Below the pieces are notes generated by a model that made no database searches, was not told the DNA's origin, and worked only from the letters and a program-made list of their open reading frames with translations. Source: an uncultured Oscillospiraceae bacterium (lineage in GTDB: Bacteria; Bacillota; Clostridia; Oscillospirales; Ruminococcaceae). From it: a DNA stretch of 64,000 nt. This document shows positions 55,681 to 64,000 of this stretch, piece after piece. The translations under genes and the position numbers were made by a program. The DNA is taken from contig CAJUPO010000011.1 of the NCBI GenBank assembly GCA_910588145.1, forward strand, positions 10,024-74,023, written 5' to 3'. The number at the start of each line of letters is the position of its first letter. The first letter of the stretch is position 1.

Positions 55681-56544
55681 ATGAAAAAAGAATATTTTGA
55701 ATACCGCGGTGTTGATAACCTTGTATTTGCCGAGGTTATTGCTGATACCGCAGAAAATTTTGTGACCGGATCAGTAATGCCGCTCGCGCCGATTGCCAAG
55801 ATAAAACGATCCACTGAAAACAGCAGTTCCCCGAGTTATTACGATAATCAGCCGCTTCTGGTGGTCTCATCCGTAGGGGCTGACGAGCTCGGGCTTACAG
55901 TAGCGCCTCTTGACCTGGAAACCTATGCTAAGATAACGGGACAGGCATTTGATTCTATGCTTGGCGCACTGATAGAAGGACCGAGGGCTAATAAATATTT
56001 TGCAATAGGTTACAGAACTAAAGGAACAGACGGAAAGCACCGTTATGTATGGCGCTATAAGGGGCAGTTTTCTATCCCGGACGAGGAAAATAATACAGAG
56101 AATGACAGTACTGATACAACGAATACAGAACTTACGTGGAAGGGCGTGGCAACAGTACATAAGTTTACTAAAACTAAGGAGTCTGCGCGTTCAATTGTTA
56201 TTGATGAACGCTATGGGGGTATTAATTTTGAAACATTCTTTGACATGGTTCAAACACCTGATACGCTGAGGGGTTATGCGATAAATACTACAAGAGCACC
56301 CGAAATTTTCCCGGCAGAATCAGTGTTTGCAGGCACAATTGTTGTCACAATTGCCAATTCAATGCCGGGCGTAACTACTTATTATACAATGGACGGAACA
56401 GAGCCGAAAGCAGGAAATGAAACAACGATTGAATACACAGAACCGTTTAGCATTTCAGAAACTAAAACAATTAAGGCTTATTCCTCTCGCAATAATGTTC
56501 AGGACAGCATGATTATAACACGTAAATTTATAAAGGAAGGATAA
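55681..56544 (+). CDS. Major tail protein with C-terminal chitobiase-like domain (287 aa)
   Basis: Residues 1-195 form the tail tube domain (EYRGVDNLVFAEVIADTAENF, LVVSSVGADELGLTVAPLDL, KGQFSIPDEENNT). Residues ~205-287 are an immunoglobulin-like chitobiase/beta-hexosaminidase C-terminal domain (VTTYYTMDGTEPKAGNET, TKTIKAYSSRNNVQD) that would decorate the tail surface and may bind sugars. Confidence 0.88.
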   Translation: MKKEYFEYRGVDNLVFAEVIADTAENFVTGSVMPLAPIAKIKRSTENSSSPSYYDNQPLLVVSSVGADELGLTVAPLDLETYAKITGQAFDSMLGALIEGPRANKYFAIGYRTKGTDGKHRYVWRYKGQFSIPDEENNTENDSTDTTNTELTWKGVATVHKFTKTKESARSIVIDERYGGINFETFFDMVQTPDTLRGYAINTTRAPEIFPAESVFAGTIVVTIANSMPGVTTYYTMDGTEPKAGNETTIEYTEPFSISETKTIKAYSSRNNVQDSMIITRKFIKEG

Positions 56545-56550
56545 ATAAAA

Positions 56551-56913
56551 ATGTCAATTAAACTTAATATTTATGAATCTGATACGGAGACAGTCTGCAA
56601 GGTGTACGAGGTAAAAAGAACTTGTATTAAATACGGCACGGCAGAGGATTTGATAAAATTCATCGCGGATTCGTTTTCAAAGTTTAGTATTGAAAATTTG
56701 AACGATTTAAATGATATGGATAAAATAGTATCTCTTATAACAGATTCATTTGAAATTGTTGAAAAGTTTGTTATGGGTGCAATTCCGGAAATATCATCTG
56801 AAGAACTGAAAAGCACAAGACTTGATGAACTCATTGAATTTATTTATGAACTGATAAAATACAGTCTTTCGGGAATTATTAAAGTATTTTCTAAACTTCC
56901 AAAAAAAAAGTAG
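56551..56913 (+). CDS. Tail assembly chaperone, short form (120 aa)
   Basis: Helical protein: MSIKLNIYESDTETVCKVYE, then KFIADSFSKFSIENLNDLND, and a C-terminal FSKLPKKK just before the stop. Position between tail tube and tape measure identifies it as gpG-like. Ends in a poly-A slippery run that allows the -1 extended form. Confidence 0.85.
   Translation: MSIKLNIYESDTETVCKVYEVKRTCIKYGTAEDLIKFIADSFSKFSIENLNDLNDMDKIVSLITDSFEIVEKFVMGAIPEISSEELKSTRLDELIEFIYELIKYSLSGIIKVFSKLPKKK
56901..56909 (+). other. Poly-A slippery site for -1 frameshift
   Basis: Nine A residues (56901-56909) directly before G and the zero-frame TAG. A -1 slip joins the short chaperone to the overlapping open frame. Confidence 0.8.
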
Positions 56914-57170
56914 ACAACAGTGAAGACCGTTCTGTTTATGATACTTTGTTTGAAATTATAGTTATGCTTTGCGAAAAGTTTCCCGGCGTTACCCCTATAT
57001 CCATTAGGCAGGAAAAAGCCGGGGAAGTTTTTTTAATGCTTGAAAGGTATGTTGAATACCTTTTGCATAAGGAAAATGAAGAAAACGGAGTGAATTTATC
57101 AAAGAGCGAAAAAATGTATAAACGCGGTGACAGAATCATTGTTGAACGTCCGGCAAAAAACTGGTATTAA
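56910..57170 (+). CDS. Frameshift extension of tail assembly chaperone (GT form)
   Basis: Continues in the -1 frame from the slip site as VDNSEDRSVYDTLFEIIVML, then CEKFPGVTPISIRQEKAGEV and ends VERPAKNWY: about 87 extra residues. It lacks its own ribosome binding site, so it is made by frameshift from the upstream gene. As with lambda gpGT, it should bridge tube subunits and tape measure. Confidence 0.8.
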   Translation, partial: VDNSEDRSVYDTLFEIIVMLCEKFPGVTPISIRQEKAGEVFLMLERYVEYLLHKENEENGVNLSKSEKMYKRGDRIIVERPAKNWY

Positions 57171-57186
57171 AGTATAGGAGTAAAAA

Positions 57187-60100
57187 ATGAGCGGAAACGA
57201 TACTACCATAAAATTTCGAGCCGATATAGCTTCCCTGAAAAAGGAATTTAGAGAAGCTTCAAATATTATAAGGTTAGCAAATTCTGAATTTAAAGCGTCA
57301 TCAGCGCAAATGGACAACTGGGAAAATGACGCCGATGGTGTGAGCGCAAAGCTTACACAGCTTAATACAGTGCTGAATGCTCAGAAAAGCCAGCTGAAAG
57401 TATTAAAGGAGCAGTATGAAAAAACTGTTGCCCAACAGGGGGAAGCCTCAAGCGGAGCACAGGCGCTGTTAATAAAAATGAATAATCAGAAAGCGGCCGT
57501 AGGTAATACTGAAAAGCAGATCAGGAAATATAACGGCAGACTTTCAGAATTGAAAAGCAGTACCGATGAAGCAGAAAAAGCTTCAGCAGATTTTGATACA
57601 GAAGTAAAGAATCTTGATGATTCATTGGAAGAAACAGTTGAAGAAGCCGGCAGTCTTTCTGAGGGGTTTACAGTAATGAAAGGCGTTCTTGCCGATTTAG
57701 CTTCTACTGCTATAAAGAATGTAATACAAGGATTTAAAGACATCGGGGCGGCAGTTAAGGACGCATATTTGGAATATGACGAGGGCATAGACAATGTAAT
57801 AAAAGCAACAGGTGCAACAGGTGAAGCGGCTGACAATCTAAAGGAATCCTATAAGGAAGTATCAAAATCTGTTGTGGCTGATTATGGATCACTCGGGGAC
57901 ACTCTCGGTGAAGTTAATACAAGATTCGGCTTTACAGGTGAATCACTTGAAGAATGTACAACACAATTTATGAAGTTTGCGGATATAACCGGTTCAGACG
58001 CTAAAACTGCCGTACAGTTAGTAAGCCGTGCTATGGGGGACGCAGGGATTGAAGCGAAAGACTATTCCTCCTTGCTTGATTCCCTGGCGCTTGCGGCGCA
58101 GGCAAGCGGTATTTCCGTAGATTCCTTAACGGAATACTTAACAAAATACGGCGCTCCTATGAGAGCGCTGGGAATGGAAGCAAAGGACAGTATAGCAATA
58201 TTCTCAGGCTGGGAAAAAGCAGGTGTAAATACTGAAATTGCTTTTTCCGGTATGAAAAATGCCATTGCAAACTGGGCAAAGAACGGAAAGGACGCAAGGG
58301 TAGAATTTAAGCAGACCCTTGAAGATATCGCCGCTTGTCCTGATATTGCAAGTGCTACCACTCAGGCAATTGAGATTTTCGGAAAAAAAGCGGGCCCGGA
58401 TTTGGCAGACGCAATACACGGCGGCCGTTTTGAATATGAAGAATTTTTCAATTTGCTTGAATCATCAACAGGAACAGTAGAAGCTACATACGAGGAGACA
58501 CAGTCGGGGATTGATAAGGTCAAGCTTGCTTTTCAGAATGTGAGAACAGAATTTGCGGACATTGTGGCTGGATTTATTGACGAGCACAAGCCCGAAATAG
58601 AAAGCTTTATTAAAGCCGGCATGGATGGTCTTAAGCGTTTAATGGATTTGTTTTTTCAAATCGGTAAGAGGTTAGATAAATTTACCGGTTGGCTTCAAAG
58701 CGGCGGAAAAAGCGCAGAACTTTTTAAATCCAGCGTTATCGGACTTGCAACAGCATTTACCATATATAAAGTGGCCACAACCGGAGTAACAAAAGCGTTG
58801 ACGATTGGAAAAAAGGCTGTTGATGCATATCGAAAGGCACAAGCACTGCTTAATGCTACCAATCCGGTCGGATGGATAACGATAGGCGTATCAGCCTTTG
58901 CGGGACTGGCTACGGCAATTGAAAGTCTGCCAAGTCCTGTTGATAAAATGCGAGAAAGTTTTTCTAAACTGTCAGATGAAGAACAGGCATTGGTTGACCG
59001 TTCAAAGGAATTAAAAGAAAGCTGTGATGAATGGGATGAATCAAGAAGAGCGGCATTGGAGGATAATAAAGCAGAGTTTGATTATTATCAGCGTCTTGCC
59101 GAAGAACTTGATACCATAGTTGATAAAAATGGAAAGATAAAAGAAGGATATGAAGACCGGGCAAAGGTTATAACCGGAGAATTGTCCGAGGCGTTGGAAA
59201 TTGAAATCGGAATCACTGACGGAGTAATTGATAAATATTCCGAACTTCAGAAAGAAATTGAGAAAACAATACTTATCAAAGAAGCGCAGGCGGCTCTTGA
59301 CGCTGAACAAAGCTTCTATATGGAAGCACAGAAAGGCATTGGTGATGCACAGTTGGCTCTTATGAATGACCAACAGGCATTACAAGATATTAATAGTAAA
59401 ATAGGAAATAAAAAAGCGGCATTAAACGCACTTAAATATATGACTACTAAGGAATATGAGAGAGCGTATGGATATAATGATGGTAAAGATATAGCCGACA
59501 TGAAAAATGAGCTTGGTGATGAGATTGATGGACTTATTGAGAGACAAGAACAATTGCAAGGGTCTTTAAGGACTTCAGAAGAAACATTTTATAGATATAG
59601 TAAGTCTATTAAGAATAATAACGGATTAGCCGCCGCAATAGTTTCAAAGGATACCGACAGTATAAAGCGCTCCCTTGACGATTTATACAATGGTTTTGTA
59701 ACATGTGAAACAGGTACTAAGGAAATGCTGCAAAAGCAGGAGGATGATATCCGAACCGAATATGAGAATATGCGTAACGCTGTAAAAGAAGGCAATACTG
59801 TAATAACTCAGGAGGATGTTGATGCGCAGCATATACGATTAAACAGAGCAATTGATGAAAATAACAAAAAGACTCAAGAAATGAAAAGAGGGGCAGAGGA
59901 AGCCGGAGATAAATATGCTGAGGGTATAACTTCTAAAAATGAGACTGTATCAATTGCAGTTAAAAACATGATAGAGAGTGGTTACAACTCAAATGATGAA
60001 TTTACCCGTAATACTGCAAAGCAATTGGGCGAAATGTTCAGTCAGGGATTTGCAAACGGCATAGAAGAAGCGGCTTTTTTAGCTGTTGCGGGTGCGGCAC

Positions 60101-60474
60101 AAATGGCAAGTTCAGCTATGGCGGCAGTAAGAGAAGTAACAAGAACGCAGTCGCCGTCAAGAAAAACAAAAGAGTTAGGCGGATTTTTTACAGAGGGTTA
60201 TGCTATCGGTATTGCCGAAAAAGCAAAAGAAGTAATTAACAGCGCACGCAGTATGGCGCAGGGGGCATTAAATGAAATCCGCCAGGGGATTGATTCAAGC
60301 GGACTATTGACGATGGGAACCACATTGAAGTCAAGCGGTGTAGGCGGCAATGCTGTAAGCGGTTCAGTTGTAAATAACTATAACAACAACTTTAATCAGA
60401 TAAATAACAGTCCTAAAGCCCTTAGCCGCATTGAGATATATAGACAGTCAAAGAATCTTCTGAAATTGAAATAA
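57187..60474 (+). CDS. Tape measure protein (1095 aa)
   Basis: Longest gene of the region, sets tail length. N-terminal coiled coil (~1-140), phage tail tape measure core (~155-380: VMKGVLADLASTAIKNVIQG, then VVADYGSLGDTLGEVNTRFG and KYGAPMRALGMEAKDSIAIF), a hydrophobic region (~500-580), long coiled coil with Gly/Glu-rich helices (~600-880), and C-terminal AREVTRTQSPSRKTKELGGF-like segment (VREVTRTQSPSRKTKELGGF). Immediately after the chaperone as expected. Confidence 0.93.
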   Translation: MSGNDTTIKFRADIASLKKEFREASNIIRLANSEFKASSAQMDNWENDADGVSAKLTQLNTVLNAQKSQLKVLKEQYEKTVAQQGEASSGAQALLIKMNNQKAAVGNTEKQIRKYNGRLSELKSSTDEAEKASADFDTEVKNLDDSLEETVEEAGSLSEGFTVMKGVLADLASTAIKNVIQGFKDIGAAVKDAYLEYDEGIDNVIKATGATGEAADNLKESYKEVSKSVVADYGSLGDTLGEVNTRFGFTGESLEECTTQFMKFADITGSDAKTAVQLVSRAMGDAGIEAKDYSSLLDSLALAAQASGISVDSLTEYLTKYGAPMRALGMEAKDSIAIFSGWEKAGVNTEIAFSGMKNAIANWAKNGKDARVEFKQTLEDIAACPDIASATTQAIEIFGKKAGPDLADAIHGGRFEYEEFFNLLESSTGTVEATYEETQSGIDKVKLAFQNVRTEFADIVAGFIDEHKPEIESFIKAGMDGLKRLMDLFFQIGKRLDKFTGWLQSGGKSAELFKSSVIGLATAFTIYKVATTGVTKALTIGKKAVDAYRKAQALLNATNPVGWITIGVSAFAGLATAIESLPSPVDKMRESFSKLSDEEQALVDRSKELKESCDEWDESRRAALEDNKAEFDYYQRLAEELDTIVDKNGKIKEGYEDRAKVITGELSEALEIEIGITDGVIDKYSELQKEIEKTILIKEAQAALDAEQSFYMEAQKGIGDAQLALMNDQQALQDINSKIGNKKAALNALKYMTTKEYERAYGYNDGKDIADMKNELGDEIDGLIERQEQLQGSLRTSEETFYRYSKSIKNNNGLAAAIVSKDTDSIKRSLDDLYNGFVTCETGTKEMLQKQEDDIRTEYENMRNAVKEGNTVITQEDVDAQHIRLNRAIDENNKKTQEMKRGAEEAGDKYAEGITSKNETVSIAVKNMIESGYNSNDEFTRNTAKQLGEMFSQGFANGIEEAAFLAVAGAAQMASSAMAAVREVTRTQSPSRKTKELGGFFTEGYAIGIAEKAKEVINSARSMAQGALNEIRQGIDSSGLLTMGTTLKSSGVGGNAVSGSVVNNYNNNFNQINNSPKALSRIEIYRQSKNLLKLK

Positions 60475-60486
60475 GGAGTGATTTTA

Positions 60487-61335
60487 ATGTTTAAATTAAA
60501 AATTGAGACTTCGTCAGGTGCAGTATTGGACTTCTCCGAATCAAATGCATATACCCTGATTGATGTGACGGGACTTGATCCGCCCGCCGCCGCTCTTAAC
60601 TTTTCAAGATTTTCATCCGGAAACGGTTCGCACCGTGTATCAGGTTATGTGGAAAAGCGGAATATAATTTTAACAGCAGTTATAAACAATCCGCTTGAAA
60701 AAAATAGAACCGCATTAAATTCATATTTTGTACTTGACAGTAAGGTGAAGATTTACTACATAAGCGATACCATGAATGTATTTACTGAGGGTTATGTTGA
60801 ATCCTGCTTTTACAATTCATTTGAACTCGGACAAAAAGCAGTAATATCAATTCTTTGTGAAAACCCATATTGGAGGGACACAGGAGAAACAGGAATATTA
60901 TTCAGCGCTCTTGAAAGCCGATTTGAATTTCCCTTTTCCATACCTGACGGAGGTGTTGCGATAAGTGAAATTACAAGCGGCGGGGCGGTGCAAATTGACC
61001 CCGGAACCGCAGAAACAGGGTTTATTATCAGAATAGAAATAATAGGCGGAACAGTAACAGGGTTAAGGGTCATTAATAAAACCACTAACAGCTATTTTGG
61101 ACTGGTCAATACCTTTGCTGACGGAGATGTTATAAATATCTGCACCATAAAAGGTTCAAAGCAAGTAATATTGACCCGTAACGGTGAAAATAGGAACATA
61201 CTCAATTTGCTTGAAAGAAATTCCTCATGGATTCAGCTAATGCCGGGCGCTAATATCATTGACTATGACAGCGGCACAGGAAAAAATTATGCAAGAGTAC
61301 AGCTGTTTTATCAGAAACTGCATCAGGGGGTGTGA
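60487..61335 (+). CDS. Distal tail protein, Dit-like (282 aa)
   Basis: FKLKIETSSGAVLDFSESNA, then LIDVTGLDPPAAALNFSRFS and ISILCENPYWRDTGETGIL: the N-terminal SPP1-Dit-type domain joining tube and baseplate; C-terminal beta domain around LRVINKTTNSYFGLVN. Start ATG 60487, with GGAGTG before it; the upstream GTG is part of that site. Confidence 0.88.
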   Translation: MFKLKIETSSGAVLDFSESNAYTLIDVTGLDPPAAALNFSRFSSGNGSHRVSGYVEKRNIILTAVINNPLEKNRTALNSYFVLDSKVKIYYISDTMNVFTEGYVESCFYNSFELGQKAVISILCENPYWRDTGETGILFSALESRFEFPFSIPDGGVAISEITSGGAVQIDPGTAETGFIIRIEIIGGTVTGLRVINKTTNSYFGLVNTFADGDVINICTIKGSKQVILTRNGENRNILNLLERNSSWIQLMPGANIIDYDSGTGKNYARVQLFYQKLHQGV

Positions 61336-61336
61336 T

Positions 61337-62398
61337 ATGGATTTATACGTAGCAGATGAAAATTATAATGTGTTATCAATTCTTGACACTTTTACCTCGG
61401 TAATATGGACAAGGCGGTATAACGAATGCGGAGATTTTGAAGTATGCGTTCCAGCTTCAGCCGAAATGTTTAAATTGCTTGTCCCGGATAATTACATATT
61501 CAGACTTGATGATGATACAGTCATGATAATTGAAAAGGTACAGCTTCAGAATGATACGGAAAACGGAGATTACATTGTATGTACCGGGCGCAGTGCCGAG
61601 AGCCTTATTGCCAGAAGAATAGTTTGGGGTCAGAAAGGCTTTTATGGCTACGCCGAAGAATTTATAAGGGAAGTTATGAATGAAAATGTAGTATCTCCTG
61701 CAATTTATAGCCGTAAGATACCGGAAATAGTACTGGGAGACGACAACGGATTCAAAGATCCGATTGGGGTACAGTATACGTGTGAAAATATGCTTACTGT
61801 TGTTTATGAAACCTGTCAAAAATATGATATGGGTTTTAGACTGGTAAAGCGCGGCGGAGTGCTTAGAGAAAAGCTGTATTTTGAATTGTACAAGGGCACA
61901 GACCATTCGGAATCCCAGCATGTTAATCCGATAGTTGTTTTTTCTCCTGACTTTGATAATCTGATTAACAGCGAATATTGCATGGACATGACAGAGTACG
62001 CCAATACCGCATATATTGCCGGGGAAGGCGAGGGAAATCAAAGAAAAAAAGCAATACTCGGAGGTTCTCAGGGCAAAAAGCGCCGGGAAATTTTTGTTGA
62101 CGCGGGCAGTGTTTCCTCTAAGTCCGATATTGTAATGACAGATGATAATTATATGATGGCTCTTTGTGATAAGGGTCAGGAACAGTTATCGGAAAAACGA
62201 GGCAAGTTTACGTTTTCTGTAACAATAGAAAATCTTAATATGTATAAATACAAACAGGATTATGACGTTGGCGATATAGTGACAATAAAAAACGAGTATG
62301 GAATAATTGCGGATGTAAGAATAACGGAAGTTACAGAGAGTGAGGACAGCACAGGATTTTCGGTAATACCTACATTTGAACAGGAGGTAAGCGAATGA
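61337..62398 (+). CDS. Siphovirus ReqiPepy6 Gp37-like tail protein (353 aa)
   Basis: MDLYVADENYNVLSILDTFT, then SVIWTRRYNECGDFEVCVPA and MIIEKVQLQNDTENGDYIVC; later DVGDIVTIKNEYGIIADVRI. This is the Gp37-like tail-spike/baseplate hub family placed after Dit. Start ATG 61337 follows GGGGGTG. Confidence 0.9.
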   Translation: MDLYVADENYNVLSILDTFTSVIWTRRYNECGDFEVCVPASAEMFKLLVPDNYIFRLDDDTVMIIEKVQLQNDTENGDYIVCTGRSAESLIARRIVWGQKGFYGYAEEFIREVMNENVVSPAIYSRKIPEIVLGDDNGFKDPIGVQYTCENMLTVVYETCQKYDMGFRLVKRGGVLREKLYFELYKGTDHSESQHVNPIVVFSPDFDNLINSEYCMDMTEYANTAYIAGEGEGNQRKKAILGGSQGKKRREIFVDAGSVSSKSDIVMTDDNYMMALCDKGQEQLSEKRGKFTFSVTIENLNMYKYKQDYDVGDIVTIKNEYGIIADVRITEVTESEDSTGFSVIPTFEQEVSE

Positions 62399-63957
62399 TT
62401 ACAAGCGGTTTTTTCGATTCATTGAATGGTGACAGGAAATACAATTCGGATCAGCTGTCATTAATGCTTGAGGGACTTGTGGGCGATGGGATTTACGAAA
62501 ACGTGGGAAATAAGTTTAAAGTTTCAGCCGCCGGAGGAATGTCAGTAAGCATAGGAAGCGGCAGAGCAGTTATTAAAGGTCACTGGATAAAAAACGATTC
62601 TGCTTATAATCTTAGTGTTTCAGAAGCCGAAGCGGCAAGCACAAGGCGTGATTCGGTTGTGCTTCAGTACAATTCCGAACTAAGAAGCATAAGGATTGTA
62701 TTAAAGAAAGGTTTGGGAACTACGGCACCCACCCTTGAAAATACCGAAAATATAAAGGAACTATGTCTTGCAAGGATAACTATACCGGCTAATGCGGCAA
62801 GGCTCACACAGAGCAATATAACAGACATGAGAGGGAGCAGTGAATGCGGATGGGTTACCGGTTTAATAAATCAGGTAGACACATCGGAATTATTTGAACA
62901 GTACAAAAGGGCATATACAGAATATTATACTAAAGCCACTACAGATTTTAATAAATATATGCAAAAGAAAGAAGCGGCTTTCAATGCTTGGTATGAAAGT
63001 CTTACTGGAGAACTTGCGTGCAATACCCGTCTTATTACTTATACAAAATCTCAGCAGGTAAATTCGGGGATAAGTATAATTAAATTTGAAATGCCTGAGT
63101 ATACTCCTGATTCCGATATTCTGATACTGAATCTAGACGGGAAAATTCTTGTTGAAAATATTGATTATACATTAACAAGCTCGTCCGATTTTACTATAGT
63201 TTCACTTACTGAAAAAACAAAAGCGGCGGGTACAATAACTTTTACTGTAATAAAAGCGACTTTCGATGAGAATTCCCAGGCGGTAACCTTAAGTAATGCG
63301 AAGCAGTATACGGATAGTCAGGTAAATGGTATAACACAATCCTTTTATCCAAAGAGAGGCGGAACAATAGGAAGCAACACAGAACTGGCGCAGACAGTGG
63401 TACATAATCAGAATACTATACCATTTATTATCAGACGGGGGAATACAACCTATGGTTCGCTGGGCGTAAAGGCTGAAATTGGTGACGGAAGCGCAGAAGG
63501 TACAAAAACACTTGGATTTCTTCAATGGGGAGCAGACGGAAACTTTTCTGTAAGAAACAGCAGTAATGAACCAATGCTGGTCATTACTTCCGGTGGAAGA
63601 TTAGTTGTTAATTATATAAAAACAAAGGGCGGTTCGCTTATTGCAGATGTAAGCAATTCAAATTCTTCTGAACCGCTGACAGTAGAAATTGCAGGAATAA
63701 CAGATAAATTTACATCACTGAAAGTGGACGCAGTTTTATCTAATACAGATGGAAATACGCATCAGGCAAGCTTTATACTGCCTGTAGGGTATGCGGCAGA
63801 GGGTAATACTTATATGCATTCATGCCGGGGATACGCAACAAAAACAGTATTTTTTGACAGTTGTATCTACTGTACTTTATCGGGTAATGCACTGTCATTC
63901 AAGCAGCTTGTTCCAGGCGGCGGGTATGTAAGCAGTGTGAAAATATTTAGTATGTAA
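62395..63957 (+). CDS. Baseplate/tail fibre protein, probable receptor-binding (520 aa)
   Basis: N-terminal baseplate-attachment domain (1-170): SGFFDSLNGDRKYNSDQLSL, GSGRAVIKGHWIKNDSAYNL and DMRGSSECGWVTGLINQVDT, then a helical KRAYTEYYTKATTDFNKYMQ stalk (~175-205) and C-terminal beta-rich parts (~210-520) with a repeat-like middle. ATGA overlap with the hub gene. Determines host range by analogy. Confidence 0.8.
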   Translation: MITSGFFDSLNGDRKYNSDQLSLMLEGLVGDGIYENVGNKFKVSAAGGMSVSIGSGRAVIKGHWIKNDSAYNLSVSEAEAASTRRDSVVLQYNSELRSIRIVLKKGLGTTAPTLENTENIKELCLARITIPANAARLTQSNITDMRGSSECGWVTGLINQVDTSELFEQYKRAYTEYYTKATTDFNKYMQKKEAAFNAWYESLTGELACNTRLITYTKSQQVNSGISIIKFEMPEYTPDSDILILNLDGKILVENIDYTLTSSSDFTIVSLTEKTKAAGTITFTVIKATFDENSQAVTLSNAKQYTDSQVNGITQSFYPKRGGTIGSNTELAQTVVHNQNTIPFIIRRGNTTYGSLGVKAEIGDGSAEGTKTLGFLQWGADGNFSVRNSSNEPMLVITSGGRLVVNYIKTKGGSLIADVSNSNSSEPLTVEIAGITDKFTSLKVDAVLSNTDGNTHQASFILPVGYAAEGNTYMHSCRGYATKTVFFDSCIYCTLSGNALSFKQLVPGGGYVSSVKIFSM

Positions 63958-63969
63958 AAAGGAGAAAAT

Positions 63970-64000
63970 ATGACGGATATTATTGTGGCTTTAATAGCTC
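63970..64000 (+). CDS. Start of next tail/lysis gene, cut by window end
   Basis: GGAGAAAAT then ATG; ten codons MTDIIVALIA visible, a hydrophobic N-terminus as in phage holins. Identity not certain from this length. Confidence 0.4.
   Translation, partial: MTDIIVALIA

Larger units (their letters stand above)
26873..64000. mobile_element. Siphovirus-type prophage, left 37 kb
   Basis: Integrase, lysogeny control, replication/recombination, packaging (terminases), HK97-type head genes and a long-tail module follow in the usual order of Firmicutes siphoviruses. All structural genes are intact by eye; three small early genes appear broken. Lysis genes and the right end lie outside the window. Confidence 0.95.

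Overview
Host: the window reads as a low-to-mid-G+C, endospore-forming Clostridia chromosome, probably a gut Oscillospiraceae/Ruminococcus-like lineage. Grounds are a cotJ spore-coat operon, consensus TTGACA-17-TATAAT promoters, GGAGG ribosome binding sites, a sodium-pump decarboxylase, and a lysine-riboswitch asd-dapA-dapB operon. Lineage below class is inference.

Layout. (1) 1 to ~4690: right end of an integrative mobile element (ABC transporter ATPase, KTR zinc-finger protein, sigma-like factor, a structured non-coding stretch, a MazF-family protein, a large serine recombinase) inserted inside the spore-coat gene cotJC. The recombinase frame runs on into host DNA. (2) ~4690-26500: core chromosome. 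It holds cotJBA remnants, an aldo-keto reductase, an HD protein, oadB/oadG, a metallophosphoesterase, an MscS channel, a helix-hairpin-helix protein, a three-gene sugar ABC importer, DegV, a HAD hydrolase, asd-dapA-dapB with its lysine riboswitch, queA/tgt, a MetY-type sulfhydrylase, a DUF3783 protein and smpB. (3) 26503-26872: ssrA (tmRNA). (4) From the ssrA 3' end to the window edge: a siphovirus-type prophage whose right end lies outside.

The prophage is in order: integrase; a type I toxin-antitoxin-like locus; an ImmA peptidase and several small regulators; an unusually crowded immunity region (29.4-36.5 kb) with at least three XRE repressors, each beside its own operator palindrome, mixed with small peptides and minus-strand cargo genes; an early region (hexapeptide-repeat protein, C5 methyltransferase, YqaJ exonuclease, RecT, SSB, replisome organizer, RusA, radical SAM protein, many small Cys-rich proteins); a late regulator; HNH endonuclease; terminases; a self-contained lipoprotein unit; then portal, protease, capsid, connectors, tail tube, frameshifted tail chaperone, tape measure, distal tail, tail-spike-like and baseplate/fibre genes.

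Most interesting signals: four minus-strand genes (integrase, a 120-aa protein, a zinc-ribbon membrane protein, a lipoprotein) share a homologous promoter module, which suggests a lysogenic-expression set of cargo genes. The immunity region carries four distinct operator types. The lipoprotein cargo is flanked by a ~117-bp direct repeat that contains the tail of the neighbouring repressor gene. Several small RNAs and peptides are predicted from paired consensus promoters and shared terminators. All functions come from reading motifs; no database search was run.
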